Source: Panulirus ornatus
Lineage: Eukaryota > Arthropoda > Malacostraca > Decapoda > Palinuridae
Assembly (NCBI RefSeq): GCF_036320965.1
Contig: NC_092287.1
Span: 5,236,297-5,300,296 of the forward strand
Reading direction: 5' to 3'
DNA: 64,000 bases
Part shown: piece by piece, positions 1 to 12,697 of the stretch
Position numbering within the stretch: position 1 is the stretch's first letter
Layout of the letters: each line of letters begins with the position of its first letter
The notes under the pieces: model-generated
Databases searched by the model: none
Told to the model about the DNA's origin: nothing
Seen by the model: only the letters and a program-made list of their open reading frames with translations
Made by a program: the position numbers and the translations under genes

Positions 1-604
1 TTTGATCTCTCACCATATCTTATTCTCAGCTAAGTAATGGACAGCACTGTGTATTCTTTTATTGTTCATTAGTTTGATTTATCAACATGTTTTTTTTGTA
101 TTTGATCAGACTTCAAATAGTGGTTGGTTGGCAGAACCAAGAGTATTATTTGGAAATATCAGTATTGGGTGTGGATAATTAATAGAAAAGCAAATTAAGT
201 GAATATGGCTCTGATGTACTCAGGACATTGGAAAGCATTACAGAAAATTAAATATAATGAGATTTCTGGACTGAATTAGGTAAATGTATGGTTCACAGAG
301 GAGTGGATAAAGTGACACATCATTGATTTCTTACAGTTTTTAAAAGAACATTGTTGGAAGGTGAATGAAGAGAGATTAAATGAGTTTAGTAATGAATAAA
401 AGGGGCTGCTATGATTGGATCAGAGGCAGTATAAATGCCAAATAATGGATGAATGAAGAAAATTATTTATAATTATCTTGATAAGGAATTGAGAGTGTTA
501 TGCCAACTAATCAGTGAAGGGAATGATAAGAACAGTATTCGTAATTATCTTAATAAGAGAGGAAAAGTGTTAGCAGTTGTTGAATAGTGACTTATCTTTT
601 TTCA
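1..604. other. Intron sequence, nothing recognised
   Basis: AT-rich sequence with no open frame, repeat or splice-bounded exon that I can support. It belongs to the VIRMA intron upstream of exon a if the gene extends leftward as expected. Confidence 0.5.
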
Positions 605-860
605 TTCTAGTTCACCATTTTCTGCATTAGTGAGGCAGTACCAGGAACAGTCAAAGAAATGGCCCCATTGGTTCACATACTCTCATTATCTGTCATGGGT
701 AATGTATCAAAACCAGAGCCACAACCAGGCCTTACAAGCCTTTCTTTGGTTTCCCTAACTGCCCTGGTTCACCCAATTGACAGCACATCATCCCAAATAA
801 ACCACATCACTCCAGGTCAATCTATCCCTTGTATGCCTTACACCATACTGAAAAAGTATT
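605..860 (-). mobile_element. Decayed LINE 3' end
   Basis: Reverse complement matches the 3' UTR and end of the dominant LINE ORF (tail core gcattagtgaggcagtacc, then gtcatgggtaatgtatcaaa). It is strongly mutated, with no open frame, and is followed head to head by a + copy. Confidence 0.7.
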
Positions 861-892
861 GTAGTTGATGGAAAAGGGTAAGGATAATAGAG

Positions 893-1365
893 CAGTATGA
901 TAATAAGAAGTGCATGGTTAAGCGAGCTGAAGAGGATGTGCTGACATGGTTTGGACATATAGAGAGAATGGGTGAGGAGACTTTGACATAGAGGATAAAT
1001 TTTTCAGAAGTGGATGGGACAAGGGGAAGGGAGAGACCAAATCAGAGATGAAAGGATGAAGAGACAAATATTTTAAATCTTTGGGGCTTGAACATCCAAA
1101 AGGGTGAAAGGCATGCAGAGGATGGAGTAAATTGGAGCAATGTGACTTACAGGAGATGACTTGCTGTCATTAGACTGAGATACATGAAGCAACCAGGGGA
1201 AAATACAGAAAGGTCTGTGGGGCTGAGTTGTGTATAGGAGGCTGTGGTTTTGGTACATTGCACATGAAAGATAGTGAATGGATGTGGGCAAATAAGGCAT
1301 CTTCCCTGTCTGTTCCTGGAACTGCCTTGCTACTGCAGGAAACAGTAAATAAGTATGAAAAAATG
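893..1365 (+). mobile_element. Decayed LINE 3' end
   Basis: Frameshifted remnants of the C-terminal motifs LTWFGHIERM, of the RGR..NQR block and of the NIQKGERHAE block, then the 3' UTR with the tail core (ctgccttgctactgcaggaaacagtaaataagtatgaaa). Confidence 0.75.
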
Positions 1366-1844
1366 ATAGAAAAGCCTCTGCTAGCATGGCACATTAACAC
1401 TTTTCAGTTCCTCCTCTAACATTCCTTGATTGTAATCACACTTCTAAAAGATTGTAAAGTTATGTTGTAAAGAATAGATTTTCAGCTGATGAGTCAGTGA
1501 AACCTGGTATGCAGTACAAGAATATTATTATGTGTTCTTATCCTTTTCTCAGATATGCTAATAATAGTAAACAACTGACTTCTTCCTTGTTCAGTCTTTT
1601 GTATAGTGTGTACTTCAGTAATGAGCGCCATTTTCTCTTAGTGACTGATGAGAAGTGAGAGAACTCAAACTTTGCATCTGAAAAAGAAGAGCTAAGTACA
1701 TTATAACCTGTGTATGACAACAAACTGGGGGCATCAAAAATAGTGTACAGTACAAATGAAAGCATCTCAGCAAGAAACAGCATTGTTGAGTCTGTAATAA
1801 AATCTTGGAATACACCAAATAAGAACTTACTTTCATACTTGTTC
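1366..1844. other. Intron sequence, nothing recognised
   Basis: Between a plus LINE tail and a minus LINE tail. Small open frames on the minus strand have no recognisable content. Confidence 0.5.
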
Positions 1845-3160
1845 ACTGTTTCTTATGTAAGTGAGGTAGCACCAGGAACAAATGATTAAAGACTATATTC
1901 TCTTACATCCATTCTTTAACTAGGCCCCACTGACTTATTATTGGTATTTCCTGGCTGCTTCATATGTCCTGGTTTGTTCCATTGAAAGCACATTCTTTCT
2001 AATTCACTCTACCTCATGCACATCATTCTTTCTCCTGAGTGTTCAGGCCCCAGTCACTCAAAATCTTTGTCACTCCATTCTTCCATTTCCAATTTGGTCT
2101 CCTCATGTATTTCTGGTACATATATACTTTTTGTCAACCTCTTCTCACACATTATATGTTCAGACCATTCCAGCACACTCTATTCAGCTCTCACAACTAC
2201 AATCCTCTTATTACCATCTCTCTTTCTTTCTCTAATCCTTTTATTACTTGCTCAAATAAATCACCTCCAACCATATATTGTCATCAAACGTTTCATTTCC
2301 TATTCATCCACCCTTCACACATCCTCATCTATAGCCCATGCCTAGCATCCATACAACTTTGTTGGCACTTCTATACCTTTAAACATATTCATTTCTACCC
2401 TCCTAGATTACAACCTTTCACACATTTTTCAGTGCTCCCAGAGCCTTCTCCCTCTCACCCAACCTATGATTCATTTTCGCTTTTATGGTTCAATTTGCTG
2501 CCATGTCCACTTTCATGTAACTTAACACTTCACTTCCTCCAGATATTCTCCAGTCAGAATCGCACCCTAACTAACCTGTTCTGCCCTGCTAACCTTAATA
2601 ACCTTACTTTTATTCACTTCTACTCTCAACTTCTTCCCTTTACACACACTCCCAAACTCAGACATTCTTTCCACAGTTTCTCATTCAAATATGCCACCAG
2701 TGCTGTGTTATCAGCAAACAACAACTGATTAACTTCTCAGGCCCATCACCCTCAACTGATTGCATACTCACCCCTCTTTCTAAGACCCCTGCATTTTATC
2801 TCTCACATCTTTCCATCCATAAATAACCCCTGCATTTTATCTCGCACATCTTTCCATCCATAAACAAATTAAAAAGTCATGGTGATATCACACACCTGAC
2901 CAGCCTTTACCTGGAACCACTCACCCTTCTCTCTACCAACACACACACACACACACTTGATAAAAACCTCTCACTGCATATAGTAGCTTTCCTGCCACAC
3001 CATATGTTTTCCACAAGGTATCTCTATCAACCCTATCATATACTTTCTTTAGATCCATGAATGCCACATACAGATTCCCAATTTCTCCAAGCATTTTTCA
3101 CTCATTATTTAAATTAACCATCTGATCTACATATTCTGTAGTACTCCTGCATAGATATCA
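1845..3160 (-). mobile_element. Decayed LINE, RT C-half to tail
   Basis: Reading the reverse strand from 3160 to 1845 follows the LINE from the RT core (the atccatgaatgccac region encodes the MDLEKAYD block in reverse) through the C-terminal region to the tail at 1845-1900. Many stops and indels. The internal (AC)n at 2939-2957 is a simple repeat. Confidence 0.7.
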
Positions 3161-4025
3161 GACAATAATGTGAAAGATTCCAGTAAAAAGCTTGGAAAAT
3201 TATTCTTGAGCTTAAAGAGTCATGTGAAATGTTGGTTGTGTTTGTAACATTGGAGAAATGGGTTGGTGTCTGGAACATGAATGAAAAAATGTAACGTGCA
3301 CTCTTAGGGTATGTAGATTCAGATTAGTATAATTCTAGTGGAGTGGAGTGTAAGACTGTTTGGAGGGCTGTTGTTTAGTGCATATTGAATCATTATTGTG
3401 TGTGTGTTTAGTCAGTATCATGTTAGTTTGGGTGGGGAATCTTTGAGTATAAGTTGCCTAAGTATGAAGCAGGGGTAAGTTTTTGATTGTGCTTGGTAGT
3501 TGGTGATTGTCTATGGTGTGATCTGGATGGGAGGGGACTGATGGAGTTGGAAAGAACTGAGTGCTAAGCATATTGAAGTGATATTGTATTGGAGATATTC
3601 TTGTTTTGTTGTGCAGGTGTTGAATGTTTGTGAAAGCCAGGCAGCTAGTGATTGTTCTGAAAGCCTTGTTTTGTGTGGTTTGTATTTTTGTTATACTGTA
3701 ATTGCTTTTGACAGGTTGACAATCAGGGAGGTGAGATCTAGTTTAGGATGGAGTGAAATAACTTTTTGAAGAGGACATTAAAGGATTCTTTTCTTTATCT
3801 AGAACTGGTGTTAGTAGGTATTGAGGGTGTTTAATTTGTTTATGTTCTTTTGTGTTGATACTTGTAATGTTAGGAGTATATGTCATGTTTATGTTGTATG
3901 TGAAGCCCAGTTTTGTTGGAGTTCTGTCAAGTGGAAGTGGCTGAGTTTTCAGGACTATGTTATGTTGTGGTTAGATGTACATACTTTATAGTAACAGAAC
4001 CTGTTTCTTTATTTTTGCTCTGCAG
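3161..4025. other. Intron sequence before exon a
   Basis: Purine/GT-rich on the + strand, without a recognised repeat; the last bases form the polypyrimidine tract of exon a. Confidence 0.5.
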
Positions 4026-4170
4026 AACTATTGATGCAATCACAAGAACTCCACTAGGACTAAGGTTCTTTTTAGGGGAACCAACAGGTCTATCTAAAGA
4101 TAAAAAAGATAAGAATGGGTATGAGCTTGTTCTAGAGATGCTTGCAGATGTTCCACAAACTCGAGTTAAG
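4026..4170 (+). CDS. VIRMA: VIRMA exon a (first in window)
   Basis: 145 nt: one base completing a codon, then 48 codons (starts [11 protein letters not shown], ends PQTRVK). The acceptor is a pyrimidine-rich run ending ctctgcag; the donor is aag|gtaagt, a strong match. It ends in phase 0, matching exon b. The window has no convincing upstream exon, so the preceding intron extends beyond base 1. Confidence 0.85.
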
Positions 4171-7100
4171 GTAAGTGCTCGTTTTTTGCTCCTAAATCTT
4201 GTGTTTGGTGCCATTTTGAATTATGTTCCCCAAAATTTTTTGTGATTTTCCCAATAAGACACTCTTTGCATCTTCATTCCAATCTCGTGTATAACATAAC
4301 CTCTTAGTGTGGTCTTTACAATCTGTGGTTATTGAGCAGTTGTTTAAGTAGAAGTGGGTAGAAGCAATAGGTGGGAGCATTGAGTAGAAGTAGTAGGGTG
4401 AAACTTATGGTAGGAACTTTGGGTAAACGCATTAGGTAGTAGTATTCAGTAGCAACATTCATTTGAAGCCTCTGAAAACACTGCACTAGAGTTGCCCTCT
4501 GCCAATGGCCTGTTAAAGATGAGGTACAAAAGGCTAAGGAGCAGCACTGGAATTCACCAGTTATGGAGACTTTGACTGTGGCCACTCCCTTGAGGGAGTT
4601 CCCAGAGGGAACGGGTATCAGGGATACATAGAGGTAGATAGATTTATGTTTTGCAGTATCGTGTGGCAAAGCAAGATTCCCTAGTAGATTTCATCATTTT
4701 GTGCACTCATTCCTCCTTATTTACTCATTCCACCTCATTTTCAACCCTAGGCAGAGCCTTATGATCATTACAGAGAGCAGTTTTTCTCAGGAAAGTTAAG
4801 ATACTATTTTCATGTCCAAAATAGGGTTTATGCTTTATGGTTTCTCCTTTTTTTGACCACCAAGATGTCTTTGAGGGCAGCTGATGTTCACAGATGAAGA
4901 TCCAGCAGCCATAGAGTAACCCTTCCAGTCCTGACATCTTTTTGCTTTGGTGAGATGACACCCTCTAGCTTCCAGCCTTCATTACACTCATGCTCATGTT
5001 ACTACAGTGCAGTCCTTTTGACCATTGCTCTCATCTGATATTTTCATTCATGAACTTTGCTTCTGGCCTTTAGAGATGTTCGATTTGAAACTTCTTTTCT
5101 TTGTGTTTGATCACTCAGACTGTGCTGTAAGTACTTTCTTCTTTCTCCAGAGCTCTGTAGTACTTGTTAGTGCTTCCACCTAAGCTTTTCAAGTGATCAT
5201 GAGAATATCAGACTTTTGCAGAAATCTGTATTACTTTGCATAAGTTTTAGTTCTACTGTTACAGTCCCCAGCTTTCCTTCCGTGGAGCTCTCCTCTTAAT
5301 CCCAAAGTAGATCATTACATAGTTTGTGGTGGTGAACTATCAGTAATGGGTTATATGAGGACACAGAGATGTCAGTATGTAAGGAACTTTCTGAGGATAC
5401 TGGTGGTAATTAAATTGTTTTAACAACATGTTATCCAGCCTACGTGCTATAAAGCTATTGGCTTTTCTTGTAGTTCTATTGGATTGTAAAAAAATTACAA
5501 TAAATGAATGGGTCATATCCAACATTTTTGTTTATGTTTGCTCAACTAGTGACGAGAGGCATATGTAGAGCACTGTGGACCAGTAAGTGCATGGCTTCTT
5601 TTGCTTTTTCTATTCAAATGTGTATGAATACACAATCTTTAATTTGCTTCATTCATCATTTTAAAGAACGATTGTATATTATCTATATGCAAAATCTCAA
5701 AAAAATGGTTTGATGATGATAGTGTTGAAAATACATCAAAGGTGATACAAAAAGTATCTCTTTTGAGGTAGAAATGGAAGTTTTGAGAAGACTTGAAGCA
5801 GGTGAGCAGCAAATTGTCAGGAACATATCTCCTAATCACATATGATAATCCTGTTGAAAGCTGACTCTCCCAAAGCTTTTTCTCTGGCAATGCATCTTGA
5901 GAGTGTTCAACAGGTTAATATTGATTTGAAAATATAAAAGGACTTTAAGTCTCTATATTTTATTTTGACAAGCCATGGTTTCCCTCTCCTCAGTCTCCTC
6001 TGTAGTGAGCATCCTTTGAACTATCCCCTAGCTCCCTATTACTTAGTTGAGTTTCTTATAAACCGCACTTATTTATTCCATTGTATTAACCCCCATTTCA
6101 TATAAGATTTCTTATTTCAGTGCGTGTGATAAACATTACTGAAAATTACACATTTCTTTGAATTTAAACAACAAAATGGAAATTAGATAGAGCTGTTTTT
6201 AAGAATCACAGAAGATTGTCCAATGCCTTCCTTGCTGATCTTGCATCTTGTTCTCAACTGTCTTTTCACTTCATGTCGTCCAAGTCAGGTAACTGTAGCA
6301 AATGTCAAGGGAACAAGGAAGGAGGTGGAAGGATGGAATGGGAGATGTTTTGAAGATTTGGGACATGAACATGAAGGAGCATGTGGGGTGTAAAAGCAAT
6401 GGAGAAAATCGGTGTGATTTGGTGTACAGGGGATGACTTACTACCATTGGGCTGAACCAGGTCATGTGAAGCGATTGGTGAAACTACAGAAAGGTCTCTG
6501 GGACCTGGATGTAGATAGAGGCTCTAGTTTCAATGCATTATACATGACAGCTAGAGAATATATGTGAGTGAATGAGACCATTTCTTTGTCTGTTCCTGAC
6601 ATTACCTTGCTGACATGAGGTAGTGCAAGGAACAGACAAAGAAAAGGCTTGATTCACTCGCACCCATCTTATAGCTGTCATGTGTAATGCACCAAAGGCA
6701 CAGCTCCCTATACATAACCAAGCTCCACAGAACTTTCCATGGATATGAAATCCTTTGAATCAGTCCTTTATTCTGTATGCCACATTGCTTCAATTCACTA
6801 TCATGTATTCCTTTCATCCTCCTGCATGTAAAGGCCTTGAGAACTCAAAATCTTTTTCACTCCACCCTTCCATCTCCAGTTTGTACTTCTTCACCTTGTT
6901 CCATCTGCTTCTGAGACATGTATCCTTTTAGTCAATCTCTCGTCATTCATCCTCTCCATATGTCTACTAAAACATTTCAACATACTCTCAGTAGCTCTCT
7001 CAATCATACTCTTCTTATTATCACACCTATCTCTTACCCTATCATTACTTACTCAATCAACCCTCCTCATACTACATAGTGTTCTCAAACATTTAATTTC

Positions 7101-9442
7101 CAAAACATACTCATTTCCCCCCTTCCAGATAGTGACCTCCCTTTTTGCACATTCCTCAGTTCTCCTAGAACCTTCACCCACTCACCTACCATATAACTCA
7201 CCTCCACTTCTATGGTTCCCTTTGCTGCCATGGCCACTACAAGGTATCTAAGACAACCTACTTCCTTCATATGTTTATCATTCAAACTCACATTCCAATT
7301 GACCTGTCCCTCTGCACTGCTAAATGCAGTAACCTTGCTTTTTTCACATTTACTCTTAACTTCTTCCTTTCTCACACTCTTCCAAAGTCAGGCACCAACT
7401 TCTGCAGTTTCTAACTTGAATCTGTCACCAGTGTCATGTTATCAGCAAACAACAACTGACTCATTTCCCAGGCCCCTCACCCCCTACAGACTGCATACTT
7501 GCCCCTCTCTCCAAGACCCTTGCATTTACCTCCCTAGCCACCCCATCTGCAAATTTATTATAGAGCCATGGTGACATTGCAAAACCCTTTTGCAGACTCA
7601 CCTTCACCCGAAACTACTCACCCTCTTCTATGCCTACTTGCACATGCCTTTCTCTCTTGATTAAAACTCTTCACTAATTCTAACTGCTTTCCTCCCATAC
7701 CATATATTTATAACACCTCCACAAAGCATCTATATGAATCTTATCATCTGCGTCCTCCAGATCCATAAATGCCTCATACAAATCTTTCTGTTTCTCTAAT
7801 TATTTCTCTCACAGTTTCTTTGCCATTTGGCAGGTAGTTATTTGAGGGTTATGCATGTCTTTTGCCAGTAGGTTGGGGTAAAGAAGTTGCAAGTCCATGG
7901 AAATTTTAGACATCCCTCATGGCTTGAGTTACACTAACCCTAAAGATATTTTTTTGCTTAAAAACATATGTTTATCTACATTTAGAAATTATTGTTTGTG
8001 CTGGGAAATCTTTAACATGCAAACTGTGCTGAGCAGAGAAGGTATCTTATTCTGTCAATGTGGTATTAGAATGTTGTAAAAGTATCTGGTACCTGATTGA
8101 CCTGTTGTCTAATGTACTCTCCAATTAATGTTGCTGTTAGTGATCCGTCTTTGATGCCATTAAAGGAAGAAAATTATGGAAAAATTTAAGAGTATTAAGG
8201 GAAGATTCTACATATACCACCTTGCATGGAATGTGAGAAATGACAGAATAGAAGCTTTTTAGAGTAACAATACATGTGTTGTTTCAGGTGGCCCTATCAG
8301 CTATGGTAAGGAAGGGGCACTTGCTGGAGATATGTGAGAAACTGAGCGAGAACACCAAAGCTCTCATCAAACACTTGCCTCCTATAGAGGAGGACCCTAA
8401 AGGCAGGGATGAGGTATGTTGCAAGCAGGAATTTGCCAGAGTGCAGTAAGTGATAGTATGGTGCATTTTAAGGTTATGAACCTGATATTTAACCCAAGAA
8501 GAAAAAATTAACTAGAATTCTAACGATTTAAAGTCAAGTTTTTCCTCCTTATTAAGAACTAAAACTCAATATCCTTCATGCTCAAGCCATGAGTTGTAGC
8601 CAGGGTAGGCCTATATTAACTGTGTGTGGTACTTTACCATAACTACTGGTAGTTCCCACAATTTCACCAGCAAAAAGAGGGTATAACGTTTAGATTATTG
8701 TTTTTCAGTTCAGTTGTGCTAAGGATCAACCCCAAGTCAATGGTTTAAGAGTCAGCTGTGCTGACTACATCACTAAGTTAAAGGAAACTGTCACACCAAT
8801 AGTTTGAAATGTTAATTTATACCATAGATACTCAACTGATAAGAGTGCTAGTAACATAGAAATTATCAGATTCAGTTTATAATCCACAGCATTACAGGAT
8901 TAGGAGTAAGAGAGCCAGATTGAAGGTAGGTATTTTATTTTATCCACAAAGAGGATATATGTTTCAGAAGTGGAAGAATGGAGTGAAAAAGACTTTGAGT
9001 AATCAGGGCCTGAACATACAGGAGGGTGAGAGGCATGCAAAGTATAGAGTGAATTGGAATGATGTGGTGCACTGGTGTCAACGTTCTGTCACTGGACTGA
9101 ACCAGGGCATGTGAAACATCTGGGGTAAACCATGGAAAGGTCTGTGGGACCTGGATGTGGATAAGGAGCTGTGGTTTAGGTGCATTACACATGACAGCTA
9201 GAGACTGAGTGTGAATGAATGTGGCCTTTTTTGTCTGTTTTCCTGGTGCTACCTGGTGGTGTGGTGCCAGAAATGGATGAAGGCAAGCGAGTATGAATAT
9301 GTACACTTTTTTTTTTTCTATTTTCCAAAAGAAGGAACTGAGAAGGGGGCTTGGTGAGGCTATTCCCTCAATGGCCCAGTCCTCTGTTCTTAACGCTACC
9401 TCGCTAACACGGGAAATGGCAAATAGTATGAAAGAAAGAAAG

Positions 9443-9481
<39 letters not shown>

Positions 9482-11906
9482 ATGTCTCCATGGTTGTTTA
9501 ACTTGTTTATGGATGGGGTTGTTAGGGAGGTGAATGCAAGAGTTTTGGAAAGAGGGACAAGTATGAAGTCTGTTGTGGATGAGAGAGCTTGGGAAGTGAG
9601 TCAGTTGTTGTTCGCTGATGATACAGCGCTTGTGGCTGATTCATGTGAGAAACTGCAGAAGCTGGTGACTGAGTTTGGTAAAGTGTGTGAAAGAAGAAAG
9701 TTAAGAGTAAATGTAAATAAGAGCAAGGTTATTAGGTACAGTAGGGTTGAGGGTCAAGTCAATTGGGAGGTAAGTTTGAATGGAGAAAAACTGGAGAAAG
9801 TAAAGTGTTTTAGATATCTGGGATCATAGGGTGGGGGAGGGGGGCGAAAATCCTGGGAGCCTTGAAGAATGTGTGGAAGTCGAGAACATTATCTCGGAAA
9901 GCAAAAATGGGTATGTTTGAAGGAGAGTTGGGGTGAGAGACTATCAGTAAATTTTAGGGAGAATAAAAAGATGTTCTGGAAGGAGGTAAATAGGGTGCGT
10001 AAGACAAGGGAGCAAATGGGAACTTCAGTGAAGGGCGTAAATGAGGAGGTGATAACAAGTAGCGGTGATGTGAGAAGGAGATGGAATGAGTATTTTGAAG
10101 GTTTGTTGAATGTGTCTGATGACAGAGTGGCAGATATAGGGTGTTTTGGTCGAGGTGGTGTGCAAAGTGAGAGGGTTAGGGAAAATGATTTGGTAAACAG
10201 AGAAGAGGTAGTAAAAGCTTTGCGGAAGATGAAAGCCGGCAAGGCAGCAGGTTTGGATGGTATTGCAGTGGAATTTATTAAGAAAGGGGGTGACTGTATT
10301 GTTGACTGGTTGGTAAGGTTATTTAATGTATGTATGACTCATGGTGAGGTGCCTGAGGATTGGCGGAATGCGTGCGTAGTGCCATTGTACAAAGGCAAAG
10401 GGGATAAGAGTGAGTGCTCAAATTACAGAGGTATAAGTTTGTTGAGTATTCCTGGTAAATTATATGGGAGGGTATTGATTGAGAGGGTGAAGGCATGTAC
10501 AGAGCATCAGATTGGGGAAGAGCAGTGCGGTTTCAGAAGTGGTAGAGGATGTGTGGACCAGGTGTTTGCTTTGAAGAATGTATGTGAGAAATACTTAGAA
10601 AAGCAAATGGATTTGTATGTAGCATTTATGGATCTGGAGAAGGCATATGATAGAGTTGATAGAGATGCTCTGTGGAAGGTATTAAGAATATATGGTGTGG
10701 GAGGCAAGTTGTTAGAAGCAGTGAAAAGTTTTTATCGAGGATGTAAGGCATGTGTACGTGTAGGAAGAGAGGAAAGTGATTGGTTCTCAGTGAATGTAGG
10801 TTTGCGGCAGGGGTGTGTGATGTCTCCATGGTTGTTTAATTTGTTTATGGATGGGGTTGTAAGGGAGGTAAATGCAAGAGTCCTGGAAAGAGGGGCAAGT
10901 ATGAAGTCTGTTGGGGATGAGAGAGCTTGGGAAGTGAGTCAGTTGTTGTTCGCTGATGATACAGCGCTGGTGGCTGATTCATGTGAGAAACTGCAGAAGC
11001 TGGTGACTGAGTTTGGTAAAGTGTGTGGAAGAAGAAAGTTGAGAGTAAATGTGAATAAGAGCAAGGTTATTAGGTACAGTAGGGGTGAGGGTCAAGTCAA
11101 TTGGGAGGTGAGTTTGAATGGAGAAAAACTGGAGGAAGTGAAGTGTTTTAGATATCTGGGAGTGGATCTGTCAGCGGATGGAACCATGGAAGCGGAAGTG
11201 GATCATAGGGTGGGGGAGGGGGCGAAAATTTTGGGAGCCTTGAAAAATGTGTGGAAGTCGAGAACATTATCTCGGAAAGCAAAAATGGGTATGTTTGAGG
11301 GAATAGTGGTTCCAACAATGTTGTATGGTTGCGAGGCGTGGGCTATGGATAGAGATGTGCGCAGGAGGATGGATGTGCTGGAAATGAGATGTTTGAGGAC
11401 AATGTGTGGTGTGAGGTGGTTTGATCGAGTAAGTAACGTAAGGGTAAGAGAGATGTGTGGAAATAAAAAGAGCGTGGTTGAGAGAGCAGAAGAGGGTGTT
11501 TTGAAATGGTTTGGGCACATGGAGAGAATGAGTGAGGAGAGATTGACCAAGAGGATATATGTGTCGGAGGTGGAGGGAACGAGGAGAAGAGGGAGACCAA
11601 ATTGGAGGTGGAAAGATGGAGTGAAAAAGATTTTGTGTGATCGGGGCCTGAACATGCAGGAGGGTGAAAGGAGGGCAAGGAATAGAGTGAATTGGAGCGA
11701 TGTGGTATACAGGGGTTGACGTGCTGTCAGTGGATTGAATCAAGGCATGTGAAGCGTCCGGGGTAAACCATGGAAAGCTGTGTAGGTATGTATATTGCGT
11801 GTGTGGACGTGTGTATGTACATGTGTATGGGGGGGTTTGGGCCATTTCTTTCGTCTGTTTCCTTGCGCTACCTCGCAAACGCGGGAGACAGCGACAAAGT
11901 ATAAAA

Positions 11907-11976
<70 letters not shown>

Positions 11977-12616
11977 ATATATCTTTCATACTATTCGCCA
12001 TTTCCTGCATTAGCGAGGTAGCGTTAAGAACAGAGGACTGGGCCTTTGAGGGAATATCCTCACCTGGCCCCCTTCTCTGTTCCTTCTTTTGGAAAATTAA
12101 AAAAAAATGAGAGGGGAGGATTTCCAGCCCCCCGCACCCTTCCCCTTTAGTCGCCCTCTACGACACGCAGGGAATACGTGGGGAGTATTTTTTCTCCCCA
12201 TCCCGTATCTCCCCTATATATATATATAAACCATGCAAAGTGTGTGGGGCCTGGATGTGGAAAGGGAGCTGTGGTTTCGGTGCATTATTACATGACAGCT
12301 AGAGACTGAGTGTGAACGAATGGGGCCTTTGGTGTTTATCCTAGCGCTACCTCGCACACATGAGGGGGGAGGGGGTTGTTATTCCATGTGTGGCGAGGTG
12401 GCGATGGGAACAAATAAAGGCAGACAGTATGAATTATGTACATGTGTATATATGTATATCTGTGTGTATATATATGTGTACATTGAGATGTATAGGTATG
12501 TATATTGTGCATGTGTGGACATGTATGTATATACATGTGTATGTGGGCGGGTTGGGCCATTCTTTCGTCTGTTTCCTTGCGCTGCCTCGCAGGCGCGGGA
12601 GACAGTGACAAAGCAA

Positions 12617-12697
<81 letters not shown>

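Noticed and set aside
2039..2728. 229-codon plus-strand frame
   Set aside because: Antisense of a decayed minus-strand LINE; Ser/Phe/His-rich with no domain.
3578..4245. Open frames upstream of and overlapping VIRMA exon a as separate genes
   Set aside because: The part after 4025 is exon a read through its borders; the part before has no recognisable content and is intron by splice-site context.
11203..11655. 150-codon open frame on the minus strand, repeated at 13591, 14755, 21008, 24791, 60436 and others
   Set aside because: It is the antisense of the LINE C-terminal coding region and recurs only because the LINE does; Ser/Pro/His-rich with no recognised motif.
12320..12694. N-terminal extension giving a 595-codon frame with a long Ile-Tyr run (also 23514)
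   Set aside because: It reads a LINE 3' UTR and a (TA)n tract. That the frame survives in both copies needs only a TA difference of three units.
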